Positions 25,151 to 36,321 of a DNA stretch of 64,000 nt are shown here, one piece after another. The translations under genes were made by a program, and so were the position numbers. The notes below the pieces were generated by a model. It saw only the letters and a program-made list of their open reading frames with translations, was not told the DNA's origin and made no database searches. The stretch's first letter is position 1. Each line of letters opens with the position of its first letter. The stretch comes from Bryoerythrophyllum caledonicum (lineage: Eukaryota > Streptophyta > Bryopsida > Pottiales > Pottiaceae), in NCBI GenBank assembly GCA_963971425.1, contig OZ020517.1:23756462-23820461 (forward strand), in the 5' to 3' direction.

Positions 25151-25989
25151 TTAATGCCTACAAGGCCTTGGGAGGGTCAATTTTGTGCTTTTGGTGTTTT
25201 AACTTTCACCACGATTTCCCGTTGTCGTAGTAATATTTAGAACGCATTTGGAGCTCCGAGAGAGCTTTCCAATGCATCTCTCTCATCTCCAATTGATGCA
25301 TGCATTGACGAAGTACAATGAATTTTGTGAAGTGGGGTTGCAATATAATGTACCCGTTGTGGAGATGATGTTATGCATAATCTATTACCCTCATAAATTC
25401 TTCTAGTGTCTCATGGTCCATGTAGGAGTTAAAGGGTTCAGCAATGTGCATATAAGGAAAGAACTAATAATAGTACATTCATGTTTTAGTGGTGGCCAAT
25501 AGAGTTACAATTTCAACCCAAGTGATTTGATATTTTTCTAATAAAATGAGAATTGGTTATGGATTTTCAAAGTGTGTTGCCATATTTAGTTAGTGGCCAC
25601 CAATAGGTACCCCCAAATAAGCATTGATAAAAAGTAAGGGGTTCTGATTAACAACAAACCTCCATGTAGAGATGAATGGATGGTGATGGAATAAAAGTGG
25701 GTTGGATATACCCCCAATTTACAGGTGTCGGTTATGGATTTTGGTTGGTTACTAGGAGATTACCTTACTTCAAGACTGGGGGTTGACAGGGTGGAGACTC
25801 ACAAACATGAAGCATGTGCTAGCGATGGTGCTTGCTACTCCCTGAGATATAGATTGAGCAAACAAGTGGGTATGAAAACACAAGATGCTTGTAGTCTCTC
25901 TCTTCTTATTTTGGACTCAGAATTGAGGGGAGGGTTGGAAGAATTGATCTTCAGTTATGGATGCATGGGATGTGCTACCAAGTGATTCC

Positions 25990-26050
25990 GGAGAGTTTTA
26001 TCATTGACCTCATTGGAGAGTTTTATCATTGACCTCATTGGAGAGTTTCA
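25990..26050 (+). repeat. 25-base tandem repeat
   Basis: The unit starting GGAGAGTTTTATCATTGACC occurs twice exactly (25990-26014, 26015-26039) and starts a third, diverged copy. Confidence 0.85.
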
Positions 26051-26381
26051 CCGTTAATGGTCCTGTAGTGCCCAAACCACTTTCATGTCACTTTGTGCAC
26101 TAAATCTTAACTTTTAGGGAAGATGGTGGAATTACTGCAACCTTGCTTTCAGTTTGCATCTCCAAAATGAGTTGAATTTACCTTGTGCATCTCCAACATC
26201 TGTAGAATGTGACCCCCTAGAATCTACAGTTGTCAGCAAAACGACACAATTTGCAGCTCACTAAATGGAAGTATCTCTTATTGGTCGTGGGCATGGGAAC
26301 TTGTTGGCTTACACCGCGCTTCTGTGTGTTGCTTCATACTCTAAGCTATTGGGAACCTTTCAAAAGAATGTTGTATTTAAC

Positions 26382-26411
26382 TATTTCTGGACTTTGCAAA
26401 GTCCAGAAATA
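26382..26411. repeat. Perfect 30-base palindrome
   Basis: Fifteen bases (TATTTCTGGACTTTG) followed directly by their exact reverse complement, without a spacer. It could be a cruciform-forming site or the junction of a foldback. Confidence 0.85.
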
Positions 26412-27771
26412 AGGAAGAAGGCTTTTTTGTTTAATAAACCAATAGCACCAAAGAAATTGAAAGGAATACTCAGTGACTAAAATTTGATGAATCATCCGGA
26501 TATCTCTCGATGATTTCGGTAATACGAAACCAACCGATGTTAGTGATGCATAATATAAAACAAGAGTGGAATTTCCTCAGTCGTGACCAGCAAAATGGTA
26601 ACATGTTTCAAGCTATTATGTTTATCAAACATACCATGTAATATGGTGCAGAATACATTTATGTGGTAGTACATATGAGAAGGGAAAAAAAAACCTGGGT
26701 TCACGTCCAATGTTCCTCGTGTGTACAATGATACGAAAAGCCGTACAATAATAGTGTAGAAGATATCAGAGCCTCGAGCATTGATATGTCAGGAATGTCG
26801 TTCTGTCATCCAGAGATATCCGGTTGGAAGGAGAGTACTCAAGATCCTTGTTGTCGACAGTTCTGGTGAATGTCGCATCCAAAGGTCTCCGTGAGGCAAC
26901 GGACGGAATAGTGAACATGACAGGTCGGAATGTAATAGAGTTTGAACAATATCTCCAGAAACCATGATCACTACAATTCTAAACTAAAATCCGCCCCTAA
27001 CATCTCCAACACAGGAAAGGACGGACCAGTGGTTAGTCCACACCATCAAAATGAAGTGGCGAACAATCACACTATGTAGTATTTGCCGCAATATCGCCGA
27101 AAGAACGTCAAGTAGCATCACTCGAGGATCGTCCTCATTTAATCGTTCACTGCGGAGCTCTTCCATTTAGTGCGTTTGGGATACGATGTAAAGTCATAGT
27201 ATCCAAATTCCTTGTTGTATGGTAGTCGAATCTAAAGAAACCATCCATGTCTTGGCAGCTAAGCTATCAGGACGTTGGACGACGTCGACGTCCGGACGCC
27301 CAGACTAGGGACGTCTTCCGCCACCCGAGGACGTCTTGTGACATCTAGGATTCTGGGTAGTTTACCCTTATGTGAAACTTGAAAGGCCGTCCGCCTCGTC
27401 GTCCGCCCACTGCCGACCGCCCGGTCGTCCGCCTTGCGGACGGCTCATGGCTGTCCGCCCCGCCAACCGCTCGGCAGATGGTGTCGGCCTGTCGGCCCCA
27501 CCTCCGATCTTGCAATGGTCACTAACTTTTAAGTGGCAAGGATTATTTTCGGTTTCTATGGCCCATGGGGATAAAGAGGACGGCAGATGGCGCCTTGGTT
27601 CACTTCTAAACTTTCATTTCCCAAGGGCTTTGAGTTGCACTTTGCATCCATTGCTAGGTAATTATTGAGTTTGGAAGTTGGAGGTGTCGGAGTTTTTTTA
27701 GAAACTTATCACACCTTATTTTTCTCATACTGCATATCACATTCATTCATTGGAAGATATTTGACTCATCG

Positions 27772-30700
27772 AAATGGCTACAAAGCCTTGGTCTCCTTAG
27801 TACTCAGAAATAACAGATATACAAAGGAGAAAGACTGATTCCCTTAAATGCAATCTTTGTTCCCGCATTTTTGCAAGAAGCCTAGAATGGCAACTTAGTC
27901 ATCTCGGTTACGAAGAAGTCTCTAGCAAGCGTAACAGTGGTGATGGCATCTGCACCAAACTGACATCGCGTATTCATAATCTTTTTAGATATTGTGCTGG
28001 TCGTTATCCTCAACATAACGGAGAGCTTTTCTCTGAACATTGTATCACCCCAACCATGAAAATTGTGTCTTTCGCAGAACATAGCACACCTACATCCACA
28101 GGGGAGGAGGATCCACCTAAGTTACCTTTGCAATCTCTGAAACAAATAAGGTTGTATTGACCCCCACCTTTCCCACACTAATTGAACATGGAAGTATAGT
28201 TGGCTCCCTTCCTCGATTCATGAGGCAATCCGTGCTCTCCGAAGGATTTCAAAAAGTGGAGCGATAGGAGCTAGATAAGTGTGGGCTCGGATTTTTACTA
28301 GTCAAATGTTCCGTTTGTAGTAGGATGGAGTGATGCATTCAAGGAAGTTGTAATGAAGACTCCTGCTTTCAAAAAATCGCATGTTTCGCCGCCTTACCAT
28401 GACATTTGAACGAGGTTGTTGGTACAAGCGAAGGTTGATTTGGAGGCCAATCTAAATAGTAGAATGGAGGAGAGCATTCAAAAGTTTGGAGGAACTCTAG
28501 CCCTGGATGGATGGAGCTCTGTGACTAGTCGCCCTTTGTGCAATGCAATGCTTGTTTCTCCTGTCAGAGAGCTTTTCTTGGAATGAGTAGAACCCACCGG
28601 GAACGTAAAGACTGCTGAGTACATGGTATCTACAATTGACAAGTTTATCGATCAGGTTGGTCCCCGCAATATTGCTCAAGTCTGTACTGACAATGCGAGT
28701 GCAATGCTCAAGGCTAGGCTGTTAATCACAAAGAAATATCCACACATATACAGTCAAGGATGTGCGGCACATTCCATAGACATATTGTTGGAGGACTGGA
28801 GGAAGATAACATGGAAAAGAAAAAAATTGGGAAAGGCTAGGAGTTAGTGAGGTTTGTGGAGAATCGATAAATACCCCTTGCTATGTTTTGTAAACACCAA
28901 ACAAAGTTCAGCTTTTTGTTGCCAGGGCCAACTAGATTTGCATCCAATTTCATAATGGTAGATTGTTTATTGAAGGTCAAAGAAGCGTTTGAGCAAAATG
29001 TTGTTAATCGAGACTGGTTGGCGTATGTCACAAACCTTTGAGATGAACGTAAAGACAAAGCACTGACCTTATCTCGGGACATCAAAAGAATTGTTCTAGA
29101 TGAACACTTTTGGGAACGATGTACAAACTTTCAGGAGATGGTAGCACCTGTAGTATATGCTTTGAGGGAATTTGTTTTCAAGGAATCATGTATGGGGAAG
29201 GTTTTGCTCATCCTCCGCAATCTCGAGAAGCATGTTTTGGCTCTACGTTGTGAACCATTTAATCTTGATAGCGATTTAACGGACTTTGCTGAGCATTGCT
29301 TCTACCGCCAAAAATGGATGATCACAACTGACTTACACCTCGCCGGTGCACTCCTAAATCTTTATTTGCTCCATGACAAAGAATTTGCCAATGATCGAGA
29401 TGCCATCACCGCGTGTAAACGAGTGCTAAGAAACCTCGGTACACTTAAGGATTATCTAGATGTGGTTAACGAGTTCTTAGCTTTTCGACACAAGACTGTA
29501 CCATTTCATGACATGTTAGATCCCAAACTCTGAAAGTGTTCTCCGTATGCTTGGTGGGATTTTGAAGGTGCTTGTGAAAAACTCCTTGCGCCAATTGCAA
29601 AGAAAATACTAGCGCAAACGCTTCTTCTTGCGAACGCAATTGGAGTAGCTATTCTTTTGTGCATAACAAGAGACAAAGTAGGTTACTATCGGGAAGGGAA
29701 AATGACTTGGTGTTTGTCTATACCAATTCAAGATTTCTCACAAATGGAAAGTTGACGGATGAGAAGAGGTGGTACGCGGAGAATTTGGATTTAGAGGACC
29801 CTCAAGCCCGTGAATCAGATAACTCCAAAGACTCCGACAATGCAAGTACTGATGTGGGTGCCAACTGCAACAATGTATACTAGACGATGACATCAACAGT
29901 GGCCTTCTAAACGGTACCACAAGTATTCACCATGCCTTGGGCAATGGATATGATTTCTTCGATGATGATATCGTTGGAGAAAAAGATGATGATTTGCTGC
30001 CCATAGCACGATACTTGAACGGGGATGGCATGGTCAATAGTAAAAACATCCTTAGGAATGGACCAACGGCAATTCCAGAACTAACCCAAGATGCCAGTTC
30101 ATGTGAAGGCAATGATATGAAGAATGGAGTACAAGGAAATATATCATCCTCACATGAAACAACCCTTCATGGACATCAAACTCAAGGGCAACAAAAGGAA
30201 GATGTTGTGGAATTCAACATCCATAGTCCCGGACTTGCCAAAAAATCTCAAGAAAACAACAACCGTACCATTTGCAGAAGATACCACACTTTTCAAGGGA
30301 AAGGCTAGAGAAGATGATAGTCCCCACGGCACTAGAAGTCCACTACACCTGACGAAGAATAAAACTTCCTTCGATTCGGAACAACCCTCCTTGCATAGTG
30401 GTGCGTCGCGGTCTCTAATGGAAACTCTCCCACAAAGGTCACTAGAACCTATTTGAAATCCTTCCAAGGATAAACGTTGCCTTATAGATGAAATTAAAGA
30501 CTTTGAATGTTAATGTTCCTAGTACGACAAGACCTAGAAATCCTCCACAATCAATCAAAAAATGGCAAGTTCCTATGCAACCATTTGCACGGTCGCCACG
30601 TCGTAACGACATGTCGGCTAGAAATCCCCTTCATGCCATCGAGACTTGCAAGAGGTTCAAAACCATTCAGTCCATGAAAAAAAAAACGGAGAATCAAAGA

Positions 30701-30800
30701 ATAAGACATCACGGATGATGAAGATGATCTCTTGGGATCTAGCTGAGCCGAGGTCAAAGGGGATAGTGATTATGAACTTTCTATTGATATCAATGAGTAG
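27772..30800 (+). pseudogene. hAT-superfamily transposase, decayed
   Basis: Recognisable parts in order: BED-type zinc finger near 27840-27930 (CNLCSR...LSHLGYEE); the DUF659 block at about 28480-28810 (GGTLALDGWSSVT, then QVCTDNASAMLKARLLI and GCAAHSIDILLEDW); a middle region, open at 29138-29533; and the C-terminal dimerisation region at about 29545-29790, where WWDFEGAC is followed after a frame change by CERNWSSYSFVHNK. A long acidic extension continues to a stop at 30798. Several stops and frameshifts (for example near 28585 and 29620) break the frame, so no active transposase can be made. Terminal inverted repeats were not located. Confidence 0.85.
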
Positions 30801-32344
30801 CTAGACCATACACATGTATATCGTATGCTTCACTTGTACTTCTTTCCATGGAAAAGAGGGTGGCTCAAAGTTGATGCTAGTTCATAGATGCACTATTTCA
30901 AAGTTTTGAGTCATTGTTGGCCTATCCATTACACTATGGATGGTTTAGAGTTGCTTCTCAATTGAAGAACACTCTTATATGTATTAATAGAATATACAAG
31001 CTATAAATTATTTAAAAACATTATCTCCAAATTATTAATTTTTCAAAGTACTTTCTTCGCATATATTTGATATTCGTTTGCTTCATCCGTTACAATATTA
31101 TTCCAATTTCTTATTGTTGTCCCATTACGTATAGTCTTGGTACAAGAATCTCTTATCCATATCATAATCCATAGATATTTCAACTCTCATTGCCTTCTAC
31201 TTATTTCATCGCTTAGCAAGCACATCATCCTTGAAACTATTGCTAACATCACCACATAAAAAGATGAATTAACAATGTAACATCACATTCCACAAAACCT
31301 CCATCTCAGTATATTATCTCAAAAGTTGTAAATTCTTGTTATATCTATGCACAAACTTCATATTCCACTCGTATTCTACATCTACAAAAACTTTCATCCT
31401 TTTTATGATTAAAATTCCAACCATCCCCATAATCAAACACCTAAAGACTACAAAATCCAATGGAGACATGGTTATGCTTCCAAGCAGTGGCCACACTATT
31501 AGCTAAACAATGCCTCTCTAATCTATATTTGTCTAATCGGATTGATTCCCCCGAAGTGGAACCCTCATCCGTCCGCTGCCTACAAGTCCTACTTCAAGAC
31601 TCCGGCCTTTGACTTGGCCTCGCAATTCTGCCCCTTTCTTCATACTCTCAATCAATGGCAGCGATTTCCCTTTGCAACTCTACTTCCCAATTGTCATCGT
31701 TGTCGTTGCCGTCTTCCCTTGTGCCTTTTGGCTTTTGGCGCGTCCTTGTGCATTTTGGCTCAACGTGACTTGAACATGAGATCCATCGGAGTCCACTTCT
31801 GTACTCAACATATCGATCTCGTATCTAGCTGTGTTGTTCATCACAGTCATGAGTTTGCCCAATCCACCCTATGGATATCTTTGCACTCCCATTGGAATCA
31901 ATCCATTTGCCGAGAAAAGAACTTTGATCTTACCTCTCACGCCTTTAAGGTGGACCAATCCACTCTATTGTTCAACTTCACCTTGGCGTGGACACCTTGT
32001 GCAATGAAGAAATTTACTTCATTGCGTTTGACATTGAGGATGTCGTATAGTATCTGATACACTTCAATGCACCGTTGGGCGTTTCCTAACCGTTGGGCGT
32101 TTTTTGCTCATTGGTAGGTCTTGTCTCGTTCTTCTTTGGTCATTCTTGCGGATGTAGCCATGGTTGGGAAAGATTTGAAAAAGTTGTCTTGCGGATGATG
32201 AAGACCTCGCGCAACGTCCACAACTAGCTCAATAAAGAGATGGATGGAGAGGAAGTATGCAAGGCGGGGACAAATGGAGCGGGGACGGATATATATAAAG
32301 TAGAAGAAAGGGGCAAAGAGGGGACGTTCCGGTAGGTAGGGGAG
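30801..32344 (-). other. No intact gene; degenerate coding-like DNA on the minus strand
   Basis: Bases 30801-31530 are AT-rich without signal. From about 32165 down to 31560 the minus strand reads as a decayed frame (start MATSARMTKEERDKTYQ, then VNFFIAQGVHAKVKLN) broken by stops. A TATATATA stretch on that strand lies about 130 bases upstream of the start. It may be the first part of a transposon protein whose 5' end is the inverted arm at 32345-32705. The family is not recognised. Confidence 0.35.
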
Positions 32345-32705
32345 GAGGTCCCCGCCCCGCCCTCGGAGACGTCTTCGCCTTTGCCCGAATGGGCAAGAAC
32401 GTCCCGACCTTCGTTCGGGCAGGCGGTGATGTCCTCGCCTACGCCTGGAAGAAGGAGGCGAGCATGACTGGGCGGACATTGAGGTGCATTGGAGCCTTAG
32501 CCGAGGCACTCCTCTTGATGGGTTGGGGATACCATTAAATACAAGCTGCACTTATTTTTGGTCCTGACAAGAACGTGACATACCTCAAATAACACACCGA
32601 CTCTAACTTTTCCCATGATTTAGGAAGGAAGTCTAAATGGAAATTGTGACTTTGGTCCTTTGGCGGTGAGCTTTCAAATAAAAATATTTCTATTATTTCG
32701 ATACA
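32345..32705 (-). repeat. Long inverted arm, left copy
   Basis: Matches 34850-35215 in opposite orientation over about 350 bases, including CTTCCTTCCTAAATC and a GC-rich block with CACCGCCTGC. It is probably the 5' end of an unclassified transposon transcribed leftward. Confidence 0.65.
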
Positions 32706-33094
32706 TGTTTTTGGGCCCATGTTAGTCACTACAAATAAAAGGAGTCATTAACTCGGGAAATAGTGAGGAGATTTGAAAAGGTTCCAAAAATTTAAAAATT
32801 ATTGCATCTGTTCAAGAACTAAGAGTAAAATGGAATTCATGTAACATTGGCGTAAAAATTATTTTCTATGTTTCAAGTAAACCACATATAAATACCAATA
32901 ACAAGGAATGTATAAGATTCCAATAAATAGGAAATGCATACGTTTTCCACTACATGAAGAAGGAAGATGATAATTGTGTTGTGTACCGTTGGAAATTGTG
33001 GTAGACGTTTCTATTGTCCATTAGTTTATTTCTACATGTAGAGAACATTTTCTTCTTTGAAGATAAGTATATATATTTCTTGTGTACACTTTAA

Positions 33095-34463
33095 CCCCTA
33101 AGGTACCGCGACAATTTCACACCGAAAACACTTCAATATTGTTGGATTCTAATGCAATGAATAAAAAAGGAAACAAAAACGTTCATTTCTAGTTTTGACC
33201 GTAAGATCTCAAATACGACTTAATATGTAACATACACACAAAATCTCATTAACTTTGACCGCACGGATAGAAAGATTATAGTACTTAAAGTCAAACAATG
33301 GTTCATTTTCTTCACTCCATTTAGTGGATCAACAGACTTTGACTTCACTTGGTGTCAAATTTTTGCACTACACAAGGTTTAAATCTATAACCATCATGTT
33401 GAGCATGATCTTAGCTCTTTATAATTTAAGAGGTAGAGGAGGGGTGTAGCATATTCAAAACAACTGTGCAAGCAGTGGAGGTTAAAAAATTGTCAATTTG
33501 CGTTTTAGTTTTTTGTGACATTAATAGGTTTTAGATTGATAATCCAAATGGTCAATAAGAAGACTTACACTACATATTGTTTTGGGGAAAAAAAAGGTAA
33601 AAAATATGAAGATCTCTAAGTTTTATGTAGGAAAGAAGAAGTTTTTTTGGAACCTTGCCCAACAATTTGTGACAATAGAGTTATCCGCAAAGTACCCCAA
33701 ATCCTCAGTTTCTAACCTATAAAATGGAAAAGCCAGGGTCGCCGAGTCGACTGGCAGGGTTTCACTATAGACCTTGAATAGAACACTGGATAGATTAGTT
33801 TTTGAGCCCTACAATTCCCAAACTCGAGTTTGTGCCTGGCTTTTATTTTAAGCAAACTCTGACCCTTCAAGTCATGCACAACTCTAGGATTGTAGGATAC
33901 ATGCCAAAGTGTCATGACGTTCATGATTGTTCTTATTTGTTTTTGGGAGATTTGTGCCATTTTGTGCCATAAATAACACCTCTTCAAAACCCTCAAATCC
34001 TGAATTTTTTTCACAAGATTACTTTGCGGCTACACTCAAATACAGGTTAAATTCTCTTTTGCATGAAAAAAAGAGGACAAAAGACCAGTTCCCTTTACGA
34101 ATAACTCAAATGTGTGTAAATGTTTGACTTGAGTTACAATGCTATTTTCACTGAAGACAAGAACTTTTTTTTGACAATATGAAGGGGAAAAATATTACTT
34201 GCTAGTATTGAAAATCTCACACTCAATAGTGTCTTAGCAAAAGTTTTTGGAGGTGCTCGAGGTGCCCGCCCTCCCCATTTGAAATTCAAAACCCTATTAC
34301 TTTTTCATTATATGTCGGACTTAGGAAAAAACTGTACTCTGACTGAGGCCTTAGGAATGTCCTTTTACAGCAAAAATTTTAAAGTTGAATGTTGGAAATT
34401 GACACCATAGGAACCTGATCGAACTTTCAAAAAGCCCATTCTTGACACTTGGTGCCTTTGAGG
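33095..34463 (+). mobile_element. TTAA-flanked non-autonomous element, copy 5, with nested insertion
   Basis: TTAA at 33091-33094 and 34464-34467. Left end CCCCTAAGGTACCGCG; right end CTTGGTGCCTTTGAGG. The interior matches copies 2 and 4, interrupted by about 430 bases at 33676-34107. It lies in the spacer between the two long inverted arms. Confidence 0.65.
33676..34107. mobile_element. Element nested in TTAA copy 5
   Basis: This DNA is absent from the homologous position in copies 2 and 4. It starts AGTTATCCGCAAAGTA; inverted counterparts lie at about 34020-34037 (TACTTTGCGGCTACACT) and at 34093-34107 (CTTTACGAATAACT). No coding capacity. The class is uncertain. Confidence 0.5.
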
Positions 34464-34849
34464 TTAATGTAACATTCAACTCACAGTAAAAATTCACACA
34501 CATTTTGGGCAACGGAGTAGACTATTGAAAACTCTAGACTATCTTCGGCTCACTTTGGATAAACACTAACCGATTAGTTGAAAAGATTGTTAGACTATAA
34601 TCAAAATTGAGATCATACCATCTTATTACATTCACATGATTTGAATGCTTCATACATATAAATTCTTATGAAGCATGAGTAGATTCATAAATAACACATC
34701 CAATATTGAGCAAAATAGATACTTCAATAATATTTATTTCATATGCATCACGTAGTATAGAATTTAGAAAATACGTGGCACGCTAAGTGCTATAGTATTG
34801 TAAGAAAATCATAATTTGCTAAACCAAACACTCAAAAATACACCTGTAG

Positions 34850-35215
34850 GGAGATAGTAGAGATGTTTGTTATTTGAGAGCTTACCATCAAAGGACCAAA
34901 GTCATACTTTCCATTTAGACTTCCTTCCTAAATCCTAAGAAAGTTAGAATTGGTGTATTATTTGAGATACATCGCATTCTTGTCGAAACCAAAAGTAAGG
35001 GCAACCTACAAATGGTCTCTCCGAACCATGGAGAGGAGGAGTGCCTTAGGCAAGGCCCTAGTGCACCTCAAATGACCGCCCAGTCCTACTCATCTCCTTC
35101 TTCCGAGCACATGCGGAGACGTCACCGCCTGCTCGAACGAAGGCCGAGATGTCTTTGTGTGTACGGGCAAGGGCGGGAACGTCTCCAAGGGCAGGGCGGG
35201 GACATCCCCCCTGCC
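34850..35215 (+). repeat. Long inverted arm, right copy
   Basis: Inverted partner of 32345-32705. The GC-rich end carries several GGGCGGGAACGTC-like words. Homology fades after about 35215. Confidence 0.65.
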
Positions 35216-36321
35216 TAGAGATGTCCTTGTCCATGCCCAAATGGGCGAGTACATCCCCGCACTATCTGCCCAATATGACAACATTGGTCCCGCTTCGTCA
35301 TCCGTCAACACCCCTACTTATTCCGTCCCCGCATGGAGTCTTGTATGGCAACTACGTGGTGCCAACATGGTCCCCAGGTTGCCTCTTTTTTACCATGCCA
35401 GTAAGCCAACTTTGTGTTGACAGCAAGCCTTCTTTTTTCATTTTCAGCTAATAGCCACAGTGGCTGCCATGCTTAGGCAATTGCAGCACGTTTGGCTATA
35501 TAGGGTGTAAGGTATTAAAAAATTTTTGGCCCCAAATGTAGGAGAGTAGAAGCAAATTGGCTTTTCTATACAAAAATGGAATTGAATAGAGTGGCGATTT
35601 TTTTTTCATTTATGAACATCACATTGGCTATGGAATGTTGCGGTAAGGTGCAATTTGGCTACAACAATGTTTTTGTGAACTTCGAAGAGGCAAATGGATG
35701 TTAAAAAGAACCACTAAGTGGCTATCAACATCAAACTGAAATTGGAGTGAAGAATAACAAACAATCAAACACATAAGCCTTCTCAAGAGGAAGCAGCTGA
35801 AGTCAAAACTCCCCCCACTCAACAAAAACACCTTCACATGCATCTTCATATAATGAGATGTAGGTCTAGTAGCTGCAACATACTGCCTTCCGACAACAAC
35901 TTTACCAAATCCTACCCTTAGACATAAATCACCTAGGCATGTAGAAATCAAACACCTTCCACATCTAAAAAAAAAATGCACAACCCCTACTAGCTGTAGT
36001 AGAGATCACTAAAAGCAACAGCAACCCATCTTTCCTTGCACCTCCAGTCAAATTTTGAAACTGTAGCTCTCTCCACGCAGCTGAAACCCTGGGGTATTCT
36101 TGAATGCCCAAGTGAATATCAACCTTCCTAAACCATGAACAACCTCTTCAGCTGAATCAACAGCTATAAAGCACAAAAAACACCTACAAGTTTAAAACAC
36201 ACATTAGAATTCACTAAATATACACAATGCAACATGAAAGTTCAAAGCAGAACATAGAATGGATGACATAAAAGTAAAAGCAACTAACATTCAAGTCAAA
36301 CAAGTCAAGGAGAGTATGGAC
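35216..36321. other. Intergenic, no gene recognised
   Basis: Short frames only; no repeat or domain identified. Confidence 0.4.

Larger units (their letters stand above)
25155..27771. other. Intergenic, no gene recognised
   Basis: Mostly AT-rich with a GC-rich patch at about 27280-27490 that is dense in GACGTC and CCGTCCGCC words. It includes a 25-base tandem repeat and a perfect palindrome, listed separately. Confidence 0.45.

Noticed and set aside
33711-33850. tRNA-like words (GTCGCCGAGTCGACTGGC) inside the nested element
   Set aside because: B box is weak and the arms do not pair into a cloverleaf.
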